From positions 62,001 to 126,000 of the forward strand of contig JANQAB010000003.1 of assembly GCA_024707265.1 (NCBI GenBank): DNA of 64,000 nt, read 5' to 3'. Below, one piece after another: positions 9,349-19,386 of the stretch. The notes beneath the pieces are model-generated. The model was not told the DNA's origin, searched no databases, and worked only from the letters and a program-made list of their open reading frames with translations. A program made the position numbers and the translations under genes. Position 1 is the stretch's first letter. Each line of letters starts with the position of its first letter. This DNA comes from Sporocytophaga sp. (GTDB lineage Bacteria > Bacteroidota > Bacteroidia > Cytophagales > Cytophagaceae).

Positions 9349-11607
9349 ATGGATTATATAGAAAGCCTTAATCCCTCCCAAAAAGACGCTGTTATAAATA
9401 CTGAAGGCCCAAGCATGATTATTGCTGGTGCCGGCTCTGGTAAAACCAGAGTATTAACCTTCAGAATCGCAAACCTTATACAAAAAGGTGTAGATCCATT
9501 TAATATTCTCTCTTTGACCTTTACCAATAAGGCCGCAAAAGAAATGCGAGAGAGAATTGAGAAGGTCGTAGGTCCGGAAGCCAGGGGACTTTGGATGGGA
9601 ACCTTTCACTCTGTATTCGCCCGAATTTTAAGAGCAGAGGCAGAGAAAATAGGATATACAAGCAATTTTACAATTTACGATTCAGACGATTCAAAAACGC
9701 TTATTAAGCAAATCGTCAAAGAGCAATATCTTGATGAAAAGCTTTATAAGCCTAGTACAGTTCTAGCCCGGATTTCAGGAGCCAAAAACCGCCTGATTTC
9801 AGCTCAGGAATACCTTAACAACCCTCATTTTATGGCGGATGACGCTTCGGCTATGAGGCCTGAAATGGGAAAATTGTACAAACTATATCAGGACAGATGT
9901 TTCAAAGCAGGAGCAATGGATTTTGACGACTTGCTTTTTAACACCAATGTTCTGTTTAAAAATCATATAGATGTAGTCAACAAATACCAGAACATCTTCA
10001 AATATGTGCTGGTAGACGAGTTTCAGGATACTAACCTTAGTCAGTATAGCATTACCAAGAAGCTTTCTGCAAAAAACCGTAATATTTGTGTAGTTGGAGA
10101 TGATGCTCAGAGTATTTATGCATTTCGTGGAGCAGACATTCAGAATATCCTGAATTTTGAAAAAGATTACCCAGAGCTGCAGGTATATAAATTGGAACAA
10201 AACTACAGATCAACTAAAGTAATTGTTAATGCCGCAAACTCAGTAATAGGTAAAAATAAAGCCCAGCTTAAAAAAAACGTTTTTACTGAAAACGAAACAG
10301 GTAAGCTGATAGAAGTAATCAAGGCTACGTCTGACAATGAGGAAGGACGGATGGTTGCCACAGCTATTTTTGAAGAAAAAATGGCTCACCAGTTAAAGAA
10401 TAAAGATTTTGCAATCCTCTATAGAACTAACTCTCAATCAAGAGCTTTTGAAGAGGCGCTTAGGAGAATGAACCTTAAATATAAGGTAATTGGTGGCTTA
10501 TCGTTCTATCAGAGAAAAGAAATTAAAGACCTCGTTGCCTATTTAAGGTTTACCCTTAACCCTAATGACGAACAGGCTTTAAGAAGGATCATTAACTACC
10601 CTAAGAGAGGAATCGGCGATACCACTGTATCCAAATTACTGGTTACTGCCGAAGAGCAGGGCGCTGCACTTTGGGATGTATTGAATAACGTACATTCTAT
10701 AATTCCAGGAAGAGCTGCAGCAGCCATTGAGGGATTTGTAGTACAGATTAAAAACTACATGCGCCTTGCTGAATCCAAAGATGCCTTTGAAACTGCAATT
10801 GAAGTAGCTCAGTCTTCAGGAATCCTGAAAGAATTGTATGAGGATAAAACTGTTGAAGGCCTTAGCAGGTATGAAAACGTTCAGGAGCTTTTGAATGGTA
10901 TTAAGGAATTTGTCGATAACCCCAATATTGAGGATAAAAAGCTTGGTTCTTTTTTGCAGGAAATATCTCTTCTGACAGATATTGAAGAAGAAAAGGACAA
11001 AGATAATGACTATATTGTACTTATGACCATTCACTCGGCCAAAGGACTTGAGTTTAAAAGCGTTTATATAGTCGGAATGGAGGAAGAGCTGTTCCCTTCC
11101 CAGATGATGTTGAGCAGCAGAGCAGATCTGGAAGAAGAAAGAAGGTTATTCTACGTAGCGATCACACGAGCGCAAAGTAATCTTTGCCTTTCATTTGCAG
11201 CTACACGATATCGCTTCGGAAGATTAAAAGAATGCGAGCCCAGCAGATTCTTAAATGAATTAGACCCTCAATACCTGAATATCAGCAGAAGAGCCAGGCC
11301 AGAACCTGCTGCTACCCCTGCAGCGGCAACAACTTCTTCTTCTCAGGTAATAAAAGCTAAACCAAAAACCGCTTCACCGGTTTTAAGTAAACCAAAGAGT
11401 AACTACATCCCCTCTCCGGATTTTAAACCGAGTGATACCTCACAGTTAAAGCCAGGAATGAGAGTAGAACACCTCAAATTTGGGTATGGTACGGTAAAAG
11501 CAATGAATGTATCCGGAACCGACCGAAAAGCCATAATCGAATTTAATGATCATGGAGAAAAAACACTTATTTTAAGTTTTGCTAAACTAAAAATTCACAC
11601 TACATAG
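9349..11607 (+). CDS. uvrD: UvrD/PcrA-type ATP-dependent DNA helicase
   Basis: Superfamily 1A 3'-5' helicase used in nucleotide-excision repair and in clearing replication blocks. Walker A is AGAGSGKT (residues 26-33), Walker B DEFQDTN, motif III GDDAQSIYAFRGAD, motif IV QNYRS, motif V TIHSAKGLEF, motif VI VAITRAQ. 752 residues, normal length. The C-terminus has a Pro/Ala/Ser linker and a Tudor-like domain (GMRVEHLKFGYG), as in PcrA where it contacts RNA polymerase. The pcrA/uvrD distinction cannot be made here. DUF4290 follows 40 bases later. Confidence 0.95.
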   Translation: MDYIESLNPSQKDAVINTEGPSMIIAGAGSGKTRVLTFRIANLIQKGVDPFNILSLTFTNKAAKEMRERIEKVVGPEARGLWMGTFHSVFARILRAEAEKIGYTSNFTIYDSDDSKTLIKQIVKEQYLDEKLYKPSTVLARISGAKNRLISAQEYLNNPHFMADDASAMRPEMGKLYKLYQDRCFKAGAMDFDDLLFNTNVLFKNHIDVVNKYQNIFKYVLVDEFQDTNLSQYSITKKLSAKNRNICVVGDDAQSIYAFRGADIQNILNFEKDYPELQVYKLEQNYRSTKVIVNAANSVIGKNKAQLKKNVFTENETGKLIEVIKATSDNEEGRMVATAIFEEKMAHQLKNKDFAILYRTNSQSRAFEEALRRMNLKYKVIGGLSFYQRKEIKDLVAYLRFTLNPNDEQALRRIINYPKRGIGDTTVSKLLVTAEEQGAALWDVLNNVHSIIPGRAAAAIEGFVVQIKNYMRLAESKDAFETAIEVAQSSGILKELYEDKTVEGLSRYENVQELLNGIKEFVDNPNIEDKKLGSFLQEISLLTDIEEEKDKDNDYIVLMTIHSAKGLEFKSVYIVGMEEELFPSQMMLSSRADLEEERRLFYVAITRAQSNLCLSFAATRYRFGRLKECEPSRFLNELDPQYLNISRRARPEPAATPAAATTSSSQVIKAKPKTASPVLSKPKSNYIPSPDFKPSDTSQLKPGMRVEHLKFGYGTVKAMNVSGTDRKAIIEFNDHGEKTLILSFAKLKIHTT

Positions 11608-11647
11608 TATTAATTATATTTTTAAGCACGCAATCTAACACTACATT

Positions 11648-12379
11648 ATGGAGATACCAGATCCTTCAACAGGCATTGTTTTAAAAGAATACGGAAGAAA
11701 TATTCAAAAGCTTGTTGATTTTGTGATAAGCATACCTAACCGCGAAGAGAGAGGACGTTATGCAAAAACGCTTATCGAGCTAATGAAACAGATTAATCCA
11801 AACATGAGAGATACCCAGGATTTCGGAAAACTGTGGGACCACCTTTATATCATGTCCGATTTTAAACTCGATGTAGAAACACCTTTCCCAATGCCTGAAA
11901 AATCACTGCTTGGGAGAAAACCAATGACCGTTGCCTATAATAATAACCTACTTTATTATAAACATTACGGAAAGAATATCGAATTACTTATAGCAAAAGC
12001 TTTGCAACTTGAAGATAAAGATGAACAAGAAGCTGCTATAGTCTATATAGGTAAGCTTATGAAGAGATTTTATCAGACTTGGAATAAAGAAAACATTACT
12101 GATGATATCATCATTGAGCAACTTATAAAAATGTCCAAGAACAAGCTGCCGATCAATGTTGAAAAAATTAAAGCAAATAATCTTTTCGATTCTCAGGTAA
12201 AAGAAATGCGTGAGCCGAAAAACAGCAGCCAAAGCGGAGGCAATTCCAATGGTAACGGGTACAAAAGAGAATTCCGTAGCAGAGATAGCAACAGTAGAGA
12301 CAATAGCAGAGAATACAGGGACAATAGAGGAGATAACCGAGACAATAAATACTCTAAGGATAAAAGAAGAAAAAATTAA
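11648..12379 (+). CDS. DUF4290 family protein with Arg/Asn/Asp-rich tail
   Basis: 243-residue Bacteroidota-specific protein of unknown function. The helical N-terminal 190 residues are the conserved domain (EYGRNIQKLVDF, LWDHLYIMSDFKLD). The last 50 are low-complexity and rich in Arg, Asn, Asp, Ser and Gly, like disordered RNA-binding tails. Only 3 bases separate its stop from murA, so the two are translationally close and likely co-expressed. Confidence 0.85.
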   Translation: MEIPDPSTGIVLKEYGRNIQKLVDFVISIPNREERGRYAKTLIELMKQINPNMRDTQDFGKLWDHLYIMSDFKLDVETPFPMPEKSLLGRKPMTVAYNNNLLYYKHYGKNIELLIAKALQLEDKDEQEAAIVYIGKLMKRFYQTWNKENITDDIIIEQLIKMSKNKLPINVEKIKANNLFDSQVKEMREPKNSSQSGGNSNGNGYKREFRSRDSNSRDNSREYRDNRGDNRDNKYSKDKRRKN

Positions 12380-12382
12380 GGA

Positions 12383-13690
12383 ATGGCTTCATTTGAAATT
12401 ATTGGTGGTAAACGTCTTAAAGGAGACATTTATCCTCAGGGAGCAAAAAACGAAGCGCTTCAGATCCTTTGTGCTGTTTTATTAACTCCGGAACCTGTTA
12501 CTATTCATAATGTACCGGACATTATTGATGTTAACAAACTCATTGAATTATTAAAAGATTTTGGTGTAAAAGTTGAAAAGACTGGAGAGTCTACTTATCT
12601 GTTTGAAGCCAAAAATGTAAATATTGACTTTTTAGAAACTGATTCTTTTAAAAAGAAAGCAGCAGCGCTCAGAGGCTCTATAATGATCCTTGGTCCGCTC
12701 TTAGCAAGATTTGGGAAGGCCAAAATGCCCAAACCCGGAGGCGACAAAATCGGTCGCCGCAGACTGGATACCCACTTTCTGGGCTTTGAACAATTAGGGG
12801 CAAAATTCTCCTACGATTCCGGAGATAGTTTTTATCAAATCGATGCAAGTAATCTTAAAGGATGCTATATGCTCCTTGACGAAGCATCCGTGACAGGAAC
12901 TGCTAACGTAGTGATGGCTGCTGTACTTGCCAAAGGTAAAACCACTATTTACAACGCAGCCTGCGAACCTTACCTGCAACAACTATGCTCGATGCTAAAC
13001 CGCATGGGTGCAAAAATCAGCGGTATTGGGTCTAATCTTCTTACTATAGAAGGGGTAGAGTCCTTAGGTGGCACTACACATACCATCCTTCCTGACATGA
13101 TTGAAATAGGAAGTTTTATCGGTATGGCCGGAATGACCAGTTCTGAAATTACAATCAAGAATTGCAGGATCGATATGTTGGGAATTATCCCGACTATATT
13201 CAGACGACTTGGTATTAAAATGGAATTCAGAGGGGATGATATTTATATCCCTTCTCAAGACAGTTATGAAATAGAAACATTTATTGATGGTTCTATACTT
13301 ACTATATCTGATGCTATCTGGCCAGGATTTACGCCTGACCTTATGAGTATTGCATTAGTTGTGGCAACTCAGGCAAAAGGTTCAGCACTGATACATCAGA
13401 AAATGTTTGAAAGCAGGCTTTTCTTTGTTGACAAACTGATAGATATGGGTGCACAGATCATTCTATGCGACCCTCACAGGGCAACAGTGATAGGCCTAAA
13501 TAAACAAATTCCTCTTCGGGGAATTCAGATGACTTCGCCGGATATCAGAGCAGGAGTGGCTTTATTGATCGCAGCTTTATCTGCCAATGGCAAAAGTACT
13601 ATTCACAATATAGAACAAATAGATAGAGGTTATCAAAATATTGATACCAGACTGAATGCACTTGGAGCTGAAATAAGGAGAATTTCTTAA
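12383..13690 (+). CDS. murA: UDP-N-acetylglucosamine 1-carboxyvinyltransferase (Asp-type active site)
   Basis: First committed step of peptidoglycan synthesis, transferring enolpyruvate from PEP to UDP-GlcNAc. 435 residues with the two-domain EPT fold; the N-terminus has PQGAKNEALQIL with the substrate-binding Lys-Asn. The flexible active-site loop reads PGGDKIGRRRLDTH: residue 121 is Asp (codon GAC, 12743-12745) where most MurA have the Cys attacked by fosfomycin. Asp-type MurA enzymes are known to be active and fosfomycin-insensitive in mycobacteria and chlamydiae. Followed by a terminator. Confidence 0.96.
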   Translation: MASFEIIGGKRLKGDIYPQGAKNEALQILCAVLLTPEPVTIHNVPDIIDVNKLIELLKDFGVKVEKTGESTYLFEAKNVNIDFLETDSFKKKAAALRGSIMILGPLLARFGKAKMPKPGGDKIGRRRLDTHFLGFEQLGAKFSYDSGDSFYQIDASNLKGCYMLLDEASVTGTANVVMAAVLAKGKTTIYNAACEPYLQQLCSMLNRMGAKISGIGSNLLTIEGVESLGGTTHTILPDMIEIGSFIGMAGMTSSEITIKNCRIDMLGIIPTIFRRLGIKMEFRGDDIYIPSQDSYEIETFIDGSILTISDAIWPGFTPDLMSIALVVATQAKGSALIHQKMFESRLFFVDKLIDMGAQIILCDPHRATVIGLNKQIPLRGIQMTSPDIRAGVALLIAALSANGKSTIHNIEQIDRGYQNIDTRLNALGAEIRRIS

Positions 13691-13706
13691 AATAATCTTT
13701 TTGTAC

Positions 13707-13736
13707 AAAGGAGCCTTTTATTCAGGCTCCTTTTTT
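13707..13736 (+). terminator. intrinsic terminator after murA
   Basis: AAAGGAGCCT, an 8-base loop, AGGCTCC and six T. It ends the DUF4290-murA unit, and its presence argues for the ATG at 13746, not the upstream TTG at 13701, as the start of the next gene. Confidence 0.85.
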
Positions 13737-13745
13737 ATTACTGAT

Positions 13746-14000
13746 ATGGAAATCAAAAGCAATAAACTAAGAATCCTAATAGCCATAATACTTATTATTA
13801 TTTCTTATGTTTACTTTAGATTTATCACCTTTCTTCCAACTACCTTATCATACATACTTTATTTCGCCCTTATACTGGTATCGATCTTAATTGCCTTTAT
13901 ATCAAAGAGACGCGATGTTACCATTGGAATTTTATATGGTTTAACCTTTGTTCTGGTTTCTTTGATTTTTATCTTTACCTTTTTTACAGAAGCATTATAG
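13746..14000 (+). CDS. small hydrophobic membrane protein
   Basis: 84 residues from ATG 13746, with three predicted membrane helices (ILIAIILIIISYVYF, TLSYILYFALILVSILIAF, IGILYGLTFVLVSLIFIF) and a basic loop SKRRD. No family recognised. The longer start at 13701 lies within the murA terminator and is rejected. It stands between murA and yebC. Confidence 0.65.
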   Translation: MEIKSNKLRILIAIILIIISYVYFRFITFLPTTLSYILYFALILVSILIAFISKRRDVTIGILYGLTFVLVSLIFIFTFFTEAL

Positions 14001-14033
14001 CAATAACTGATATTATTTTAAAAGTATATTACA

Positions 14034-14744
14034 ATGGGAAGAGCATTTGAATTCCGGAAAGCCCGAAAAATGAAAAGATGGGGACAAATGGCTAAGACAT
14101 TTACCAGAATCGGTAAAGACATTGCCATGGCCGTTAAATCTGGCGGTCCCGACCCGACTACCAACTCAAGACTCCGTGCTTTGATCCAGAACGCCAAAGC
14201 TGCAAACATGCCTAAAGACAATGTCGAAAGGGCTATAAAAAAGGCTTCTTCTAAAGAACAGGAGGATTATAAAGAAGTGGTTTATGAAGGTTATGGCCCT
14301 TATGGAATTGCAATTGTAGTTGAGACTGCCACTGATAACCCTACCAGAACCGTTGCCAGCGTAAGAAGCTATTTTACAAGAAGCGGTGGATCACTTGGTA
14401 CTACCGGTTCTCTTGATTTCCTTTTTGAAAGAAAATGTATCTTTAAAATCAAAAGCAGAGAAGATATTGATATTGAAGAGCTGGAATTGGAACTAATAGA
14501 CTTCGGTGCCGATGAAATTGGTGCGGATGAGAATGAAATTGTTATTTACGGAGCATTTGATGCTTATGGAAAAATCCAGCATTTCCTTGAGGAGAAAGGT
14601 TATGAAGTGATCAGTTCAGACTTTGAAAGGATTCCTACAGATACCAAAGAATTAACTGAAGAACAGGAAGCTGAAATCGAAAAACTTCTTGGGAAATTTG
14701 AGGAGGATGATGACATTCAAAACGTTTTTCATAATATGAAATAA
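14034..14744 (+). CDS. yebC: YebC/PmpR family DNA-binding/translation factor
   Basis: 236-residue member of the YebC/TACO1 family, annotated as transcriptional regulators and more recently linked to translation of difficult peptides. Begins MGRAFEFRKARKMKRW, with the conserved TRIGKDIAMAVKSGGPDP and NMPKDNVERAIKKA segments. The acidic C-terminus is usual. Followed by a bidirectional terminator shared with dnaN. Confidence 0.93.
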   Translation: MGRAFEFRKARKMKRWGQMAKTFTRIGKDIAMAVKSGGPDPTTNSRLRALIQNAKAANMPKDNVERAIKKASSKEQEDYKEVVYEGYGPYGIAIVVETATDNPTRTVASVRSYFTRSGGSLGTTGSLDFLFERKCIFKIKSREDIDIEELELELIDFGADEIGADENEIVIYGAFDAYGKIQHFLEEKGYEVISSDFERIPTDTKELTEEQEAEIEKLLGKFEEDDDIQNVFHNMK

Positions 14745-14746
14745 AT

Positions 14747-14784
14747 AAAAAAAGGCTGATCAGATTGACCAGCCTTTTCTTTTA
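14747..14784. terminator. bidirectional terminator between yebC and dnaN
   Basis: AAAAAAAGGCTG...CAGCCTTTTCTTTT forms a stem with T-runs on both strands and lies between two convergent genes. Confidence 0.85.
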
Positions 14785-14804
14785 TAACACTATTAACTCA
14801 CAAT

Positions 14805-15929
14805 TTACACATAGTTGTTTAACATCACCGGCATTACAAGCATAAGCACATCTTCGTTCTTATCTTTTTTAGCCGGGTTTAAGATACCAGCTCTGTTTGG
14901 AGCTGAAAGATTAATATCAATCGCTTCGCAATCAAGGTTATTCAACATTTCAATAAGGAATTTTGCATTAAATCCGATTTCCATATCGTCTCCTTCATAC
15001 TCACAGGATAATCTTTCATTTGCTTCATTGCTGAAATCAAGATCTTCTGCTGAAATCTGTAATTCACTACCAGCAATCTTAAGACGCACCTGATGTGTAG
15101 TCTTATTTGCATAGATAGAGATACGTTTTAAGGAGTTAAGTAAATCTTGTCTATTGATCGTTAGCTTGTTGGGATTATTAGCAGGAATTGCATTGTCATA
15201 ATCAGGAAAACGCTCGTCGATTAGACGGCAGATCATCTTGATATTTGCAAAGCTGAAGAAAGCGTTAGATGCATTGAACTCCATTTTAACAAGAGTATTG
15301 TCAGTAGGAAGAGATGCCTTAAGAAGGTTAAGAGCTTTCTTTGGTATTAATAGAGTATTTTGACTTTCAGAAGCGATATCTGACCTTCTGTATCTGATCA
15401 GTCTGTGGCCATCTGTTGCTACAAATGTAGTATTCGCATCCGAAATATTGATAAAAACACCAGTCATCTGAGGTTTTAACTCATCATTACTAGCAGCGAA
15501 AATGGTACTTGAAATAGCTCTGGTCAGAATGTCTGACGGAACATCTACTGAATATCCGTTTTTAACAGCAGGTACTCTTGGAAAATCAGTAGCATTTTCG
15601 CCTGATAGTTTATACCTTCCATTATCAGAGCTTATTTCGATGCTATAAGTTTCTTCGTCAATTGTGAAAGTTACTGGCTGCTCCGGAAGGTTCTTAAGTG
15701 TATCAAGAAGTATTTTGGCAGGTACCGCAATATTTCCTTTTTCTTTAGACTCCACTACAATTTCTGTAATCATAGAAGTCTGAAGATCTGAAGCATAAAC
15801 AGTAAGTTTGCCCACAGAAACCTCAAACAGGAAGTTTTCCAAAATCGGCACCACCGGATTTGTAGTGATAACCCCATTGATCGCAGTCAATTGTTTAAGA
15901 AGGGCAGTTGAAGAAACAACAAATTTCAT
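14805..15929 (-). CDS. dnaN: DNA polymerase III beta sliding clamp
   Basis: 374-residue processivity clamp with three repeated clamp folds. Begins MKFVVSSTALLKQLTAI, with FVATDGHRLI at the domain II site and a C-terminal LMLVMPVML strand that forms part of the peptide-binding pocket. Intact. It is downstream of the gld genes on the same strand rather than next to dnaA, so this is not an origin region. Confidence 0.97.
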   Translation of the reverse strand: MKFVVSSTALLKQLTAINGVITTNPVVPILENFLFEVSVGKLTVYASDLQTSMITEIVVESKEKGNIAVPAKILLDTLKNLPEQPVTFTIDEETYSIEISSDNGRYKLSGENATDFPRVPAVKNGYSVDVPSDILTRAISSTIFAASNDELKPQMTGVFINISDANTTFVATDGHRLIRYRRSDIASESQNTLLIPKKALNLLKASLPTDNTLVKMEFNASNAFFSFANIKMICRLIDERFPDYDNAIPANNPNKLTINRQDLLNSLKRISIYANKTTHQVRLKIAGSELQISAEDLDFSNEANERLSCEYEGDDMEIGFNAKFLIEMLNNLDCEAIDINLSAPNRAGILNPAKKDKNEDVLMLVMPVMLNNYV

Positions 15930-16007
15930 ATAGCTCTTTTATCCTATTCTAGTAAAATATGAAGGGGATAAAGTTAAATATAAAAACCGAATTCTAAAAA
16001 ATCCCTC

Positions 16008-16968
16008 TTACTTATTTGAAGGAGCAAAGAAAGATTTTTTAACCAGAAGATAGTTAGTCAGCTCAGGATTCAACGTTACCAGCTCTCCTGTATTCCTGAT
16101 GATGGCATAAATCTTGCCTTGTTTCCATGGATCAAGATAAATATCAATAGTCTTACTTAGGTTATCCACAATGTCTTCCACTTGTATTGTGGAAAAAGGT
16201 TTCGCTTTATGAAGTTGATTCACAATAGTATCTTTGCCATCTACTATGTACTTATCCACATTTGTTACTCCATAGAGTATCAAGTACCTGTGGATTTTGG
16301 AGCTATCTTGTACCGGAAGATTTTCAACTTCAAACTTATTCCCTTTAGAAACTATTGTAAAATTTTCCGAAGGAGCACCTGGAAAACTTACTGATACTTT
16401 TTGAAGACTTCTTGGGCTGCTGTTAAATAAAATCCGGGATCTCCAATCCTGCTCTTTCAGACTTGCCAACTCAGAAAGGTCTCCCTTTACTCCTGGTACA
16501 AATACAATTACAGGATCAGAAGAGCCTTCAGCAAGAAAGTATGTACTATTCACATCATTTTCATTGGACAATACATAAAACACATCCTTTTTACCGGAAG
16601 ACTCCACTGATACTCTGACCCCGTCTTGTTTAAGATTTTTAACTACCTCACTCTTCTTGTTATCTGCAACAGGTCTTTTTTACTTCAATTTTATTTAATC
16701 CGAAAAACAAAAGACTTATCAGTTTCTCTCTGGCATCATATTTACTATTTACTAACCACTTACCGTTAGCCTTTTTTTGAAGATTGGTAACCTGGTCATT
16801 AACCTTAAAACTCACGGATGTAATAGCTGTAGTATCAGCAATTCCTACTGATAGTTTCTCATTGTTAAACGAATCGGAACCGCTTTCATTCAGCAATGTA
16901 TACAAGGCTGCCAATCCGGTGGTCACGAATAAAAAGATGTATGGACTTAACTTCTTCAACTCCCTCAT
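16008..16968 (-). CDS. DUF4340 domain protein of the gld ABC cluster (frameshifted)
   Basis: N-terminal membrane anchor (LSPYIFLFVTTGLAALYTLL), then a periplasmic DUF4340 region. The frame breaks in the A6 run (16676-16681 on the plus strand). Removing one A rejoins IEVKRPVADNKKSEVV to the C-terminal half (VFYVLSNENDVNSTYF...). About 320 residues when repaired. The gene starts 1 base after gldG ends, so it is a fourth member of the transporter operon. DUF4340 proteins commonly accompany GldG-type genes; function unknown. Confidence 0.8.
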
Positions 16969-16969
16969 T

Positions 16970-18625
16970 TTATCTAAAGCTTGTATATTTTCTCTTTCTC
17001 AAATAGTATCTGCTGATTCCAAAAACAACAAGAAGCACTATAGGCGCGACAAGATTCACAAGCTGCCAGTAAGTCTTCTCATCTGCTAGTTTATTTTTAT
17101 CAAGCGGCCTTAACTGTATTTCTTTGCCTTTGGCAGCAACAATTGGCTCGTCCATCAGATAATCCACTGCATTCATTATAAACTCCTTATTGGAAAACAG
17201 ATATTTCAAATCCGGATCATATCCCAATGGTATCGGCTGATTCCTCGTTTTGTCAACTTCATTTCTGATAAAATCAGCATCGGACACAACTATGATTTTA
17301 CTGGAGCTATCTTGTTTAACGACCTGAAGGCCTGCTATAGGAGAAGGCCTGTTTTTATAGACCGATTCAAAGTTGCCTTCCAGCAGATATGCTACCGGTA
17401 ACATACCTGCGTTAAAGTCTTTGGGATCCAGATTTTTCCTTACTTCATTTAAATCTACAGGAAGCGGAGCCTTTATCAGCCTTGTATTTTTTGATGTAAA
17501 AATCAATGGTGTTTTGGTTATCCCTTTTGCTTTTACAGTATCCATGGAGCTAACATATCTACCTATTACTGCGTCCAGATTTTTAACTACAGGTTGTTTA
17601 CCGAAATTATAAAAGATAGGGAAATAAGGCCAGGAGACCATTTCTGACTGCCCGCCCGGAACTTCTACTTTCAGCAATGCACAATTGAGATCCTGTATCA
17701 GGTCCTCATTAATCCTTACGCCAAACTTGAAAAGCAAATCTTCGAGTCCCAGATTATAAGAGAAACCGTAAGTAACACCTGATACAAGACTATCCTTGTT
17801 TAGATTCAATTGATCAATAAAGAACATTATCCTTCCGCCTTTAACAACATATTGATCAAGTAAAAATTTTTCCTTTTCAGAAAAAGGCTTAGTTGGCCCT
17901 GCAATGATCAGAGCTTTGTAATTACTAAGTTTTGACGAATCGGTAACGACAGTTCTTTCTACATTATAATATTCACTGAGAGCAGTAGATATATCGCCGG
18001 TCTCTCCTGCTGAAAGCTCTCCATGCCCTTCTGTGAAAGCCACTGACTTCGTAACTTCATTATTAAGCTTTCTGATTGCGGCCATCAATTCATATTCAAC
18101 TCCTTCTACCGACTGATTCAATTGCTGAGCCATTGGTAAGATTTTACTTCCCTTCAGGAACATAACCGGAGTTTCTTTATCTCCCATAGAAATCAGAGCA
18201 GAAGGAAATACTATTTTTTCTTCTCTTGCACCGCCCTGCTGCACCAGGTCATACTTGTATTGTATGCCCTTCTGAATCAATTGAGAATAAAACTGTTCAC
18301 GAAGTCTCTTATCTTCAATTGCATTCGGGTCTGTAAATCTGTAAACGACCTTATCTCCGGAATAAGCTTTGAACTCTTCCAGTGTTTCTTTGATAGCTCT
18401 CTTAAGCCTGGAATAATCAGGATTAAGATCTCCATCAAGGAAGACATCAACGAATATCTGTTCGTTAAGATTTTTAAGTTTTTCTTTAGTGGATGGACTA
18501 ATGGTATACCTCTTATCCTGAGTAAAGTCCAGTCTGAAGAAATGTTCTGAAAAAAATATATTTATAAATACAACAGTTCCTAAAAGCAACAGGAACCGGA
18601 TAATATCAAACTTCTTTAAATTCAT
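16970..18625 (-). CDS. gldG: gliding-motility-associated ABC transporter substrate-binding protein GldG
   Basis: 551 residues of the ABC_transp_aux (GldG/IFT52-like) family, anchored by an N-terminal helix (IIRFLLLLGTVVFINIFF) and a C-terminal one (LVNLVAPIVLLVVFGISRYY) before a basic tail. The periplasmic body includes YELMAAIRKLNNEV and the GHGELS segment typical of the family. It lies 7 bases after gldF. In Flavobacterium johnsoniae, gldA, gldF and gldG are needed for gliding; in other Bacteroidota homologues occur without motility. Confidence 0.9.
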   Translation of the reverse strand: MNLKKFDIIRFLLLLGTVVFINIFFSEHFFRLDFTQDKRYTISPSTKEKLKNLNEQIFVDVFLDGDLNPDYSRLKRAIKETLEEFKAYSGDKVVYRFTDPNAIEDKRLREQFYSQLIQKGIQYKYDLVQQGGAREEKIVFPSALISMGDKETPVMFLKGSKILPMAQQLNQSVEGVEYELMAAIRKLNNEVTKSVAFTEGHGELSAGETGDISTALSEYYNVERTVVTDSSKLSNYKALIIAGPTKPFSEKEKFLLDQYVVKGGRIMFFIDQLNLNKDSLVSGVTYGFSYNLGLEDLLFKFGVRINEDLIQDLNCALLKVEVPGGQSEMVSWPYFPIFYNFGKQPVVKNLDAVIGRYVSSMDTVKAKGITKTPLIFTSKNTRLIKAPLPVDLNEVRKNLDPKDFNAGMLPVAYLLEGNFESVYKNRPSPIAGLQVVKQDSSSKIIVVSDADFIRNEVDKTRNQPIPLGYDPDLKYLFSNKEFIMNAVDYLMDEPIVAAKGKEIQLRPLDKNKLADEKTYWQLVNLVAPIVLLVVFGISRYYLRKRKYTSFR

Positions 18626-18632
18626 AAACTGC

Positions 18633-19361
18633 TTACCATTTTCTGCTGCCTAAAACCAATCTTGTTGAAAGAAGCATAATAAAAATTATACTTAGAAAAT
18701 ACAGGACATTTCTGGAATCTATCAATCCTCTGCTTAGTGCTTCATAGTGATAGCTGAGCCCAAGCTTTACAAAGATATTGGCCTGAATCGCCCAGAAGTT
18801 TACTGACGCAGCTCTTGCCATTCCATCATAAAGTGTATAACATAGTAACACTGCTATTATAAAAGCTACAATCTGATTTCTTGTGATAGCGGATGCAAAT
18901 ATCCCAATAGACGTAAAAACTGCACCCAACAGAAACAAACCAATATAAGAAGTAAATACAGCTGCTGAATCAATATTCCCTACCGGATTTCCAAGATTAT
19001 AAACTGAATAATAATAAATTAAAGTTGGTATCAGACTAAAGAGCACTAAAGCGAGACTTGACAAATATTTACCTAATATAATTTCCCAATCTTTTACAGG
19101 TCTCGTTAGCAATAATTCCATAGTCCCTTCCCTCTTTTCTTCAGCAAAAGTTCTCATTGTAATTGCAGGAATCAACAATAGAAAAGCAATGGGGCCATAG
19201 GTAAAAAGACTTTCCAGATCTGCAAATCCAAATTCAAAGACACTGCTTTCCGGAAAAACCCAAAGGAACAATCCTATTAATGTTAGAAACACACTGATGA
19301 CCAGATAGGCAATCAGTGAGTTAAAAAAACTGTTTATTTCTTTTCTAAATATGCTTAACAC
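18633..19361 (-). CDS. gldF: gliding-motility-associated ABC transporter permease GldF
   Basis: 242-residue ABC-2 permease with about six membrane helices and the conserved ITMRTFAEEKREGTMELLLTR cytoplasmic segment near residues 66-86. Lies between gldA (25 bases upstream) and gldG. Also homologous to NosY/Gtr-type permeases, but the gldA-F-G context supports the name. Confidence 0.9.
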   Translation of the reverse strand: MLSIFRKEINSFFNSLIAYLVISVFLTLIGLFLWVFPESSVFEFGFADLESLFTYGPIAFLLLIPAITMRTFAEEKREGTMELLLTRPVKDWEIILGKYLSSLALVLFSLIPTLIYYYSVYNLGNPVGNIDSAAVFTSYIGLFLLGAVFTSIGIFASAITRNQIVAFIIAVLLCYTLYDGMARAASVNFWAIQANIFVKLGLSYHYEALSRGLIDSRNVLYFLSIIFIMLLSTRLVLGSRKW

Positions 19362-19386
19362 AAATCCTTCAAGTTAAAATTGAAAA

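Noticed and set aside
14805..15929. Chromosome origin suggested by dnaN and gyrB in the same window
   Set aside because: No dnaA or recF, no DnaA-box cluster, and the two genes are 36 kb apart.
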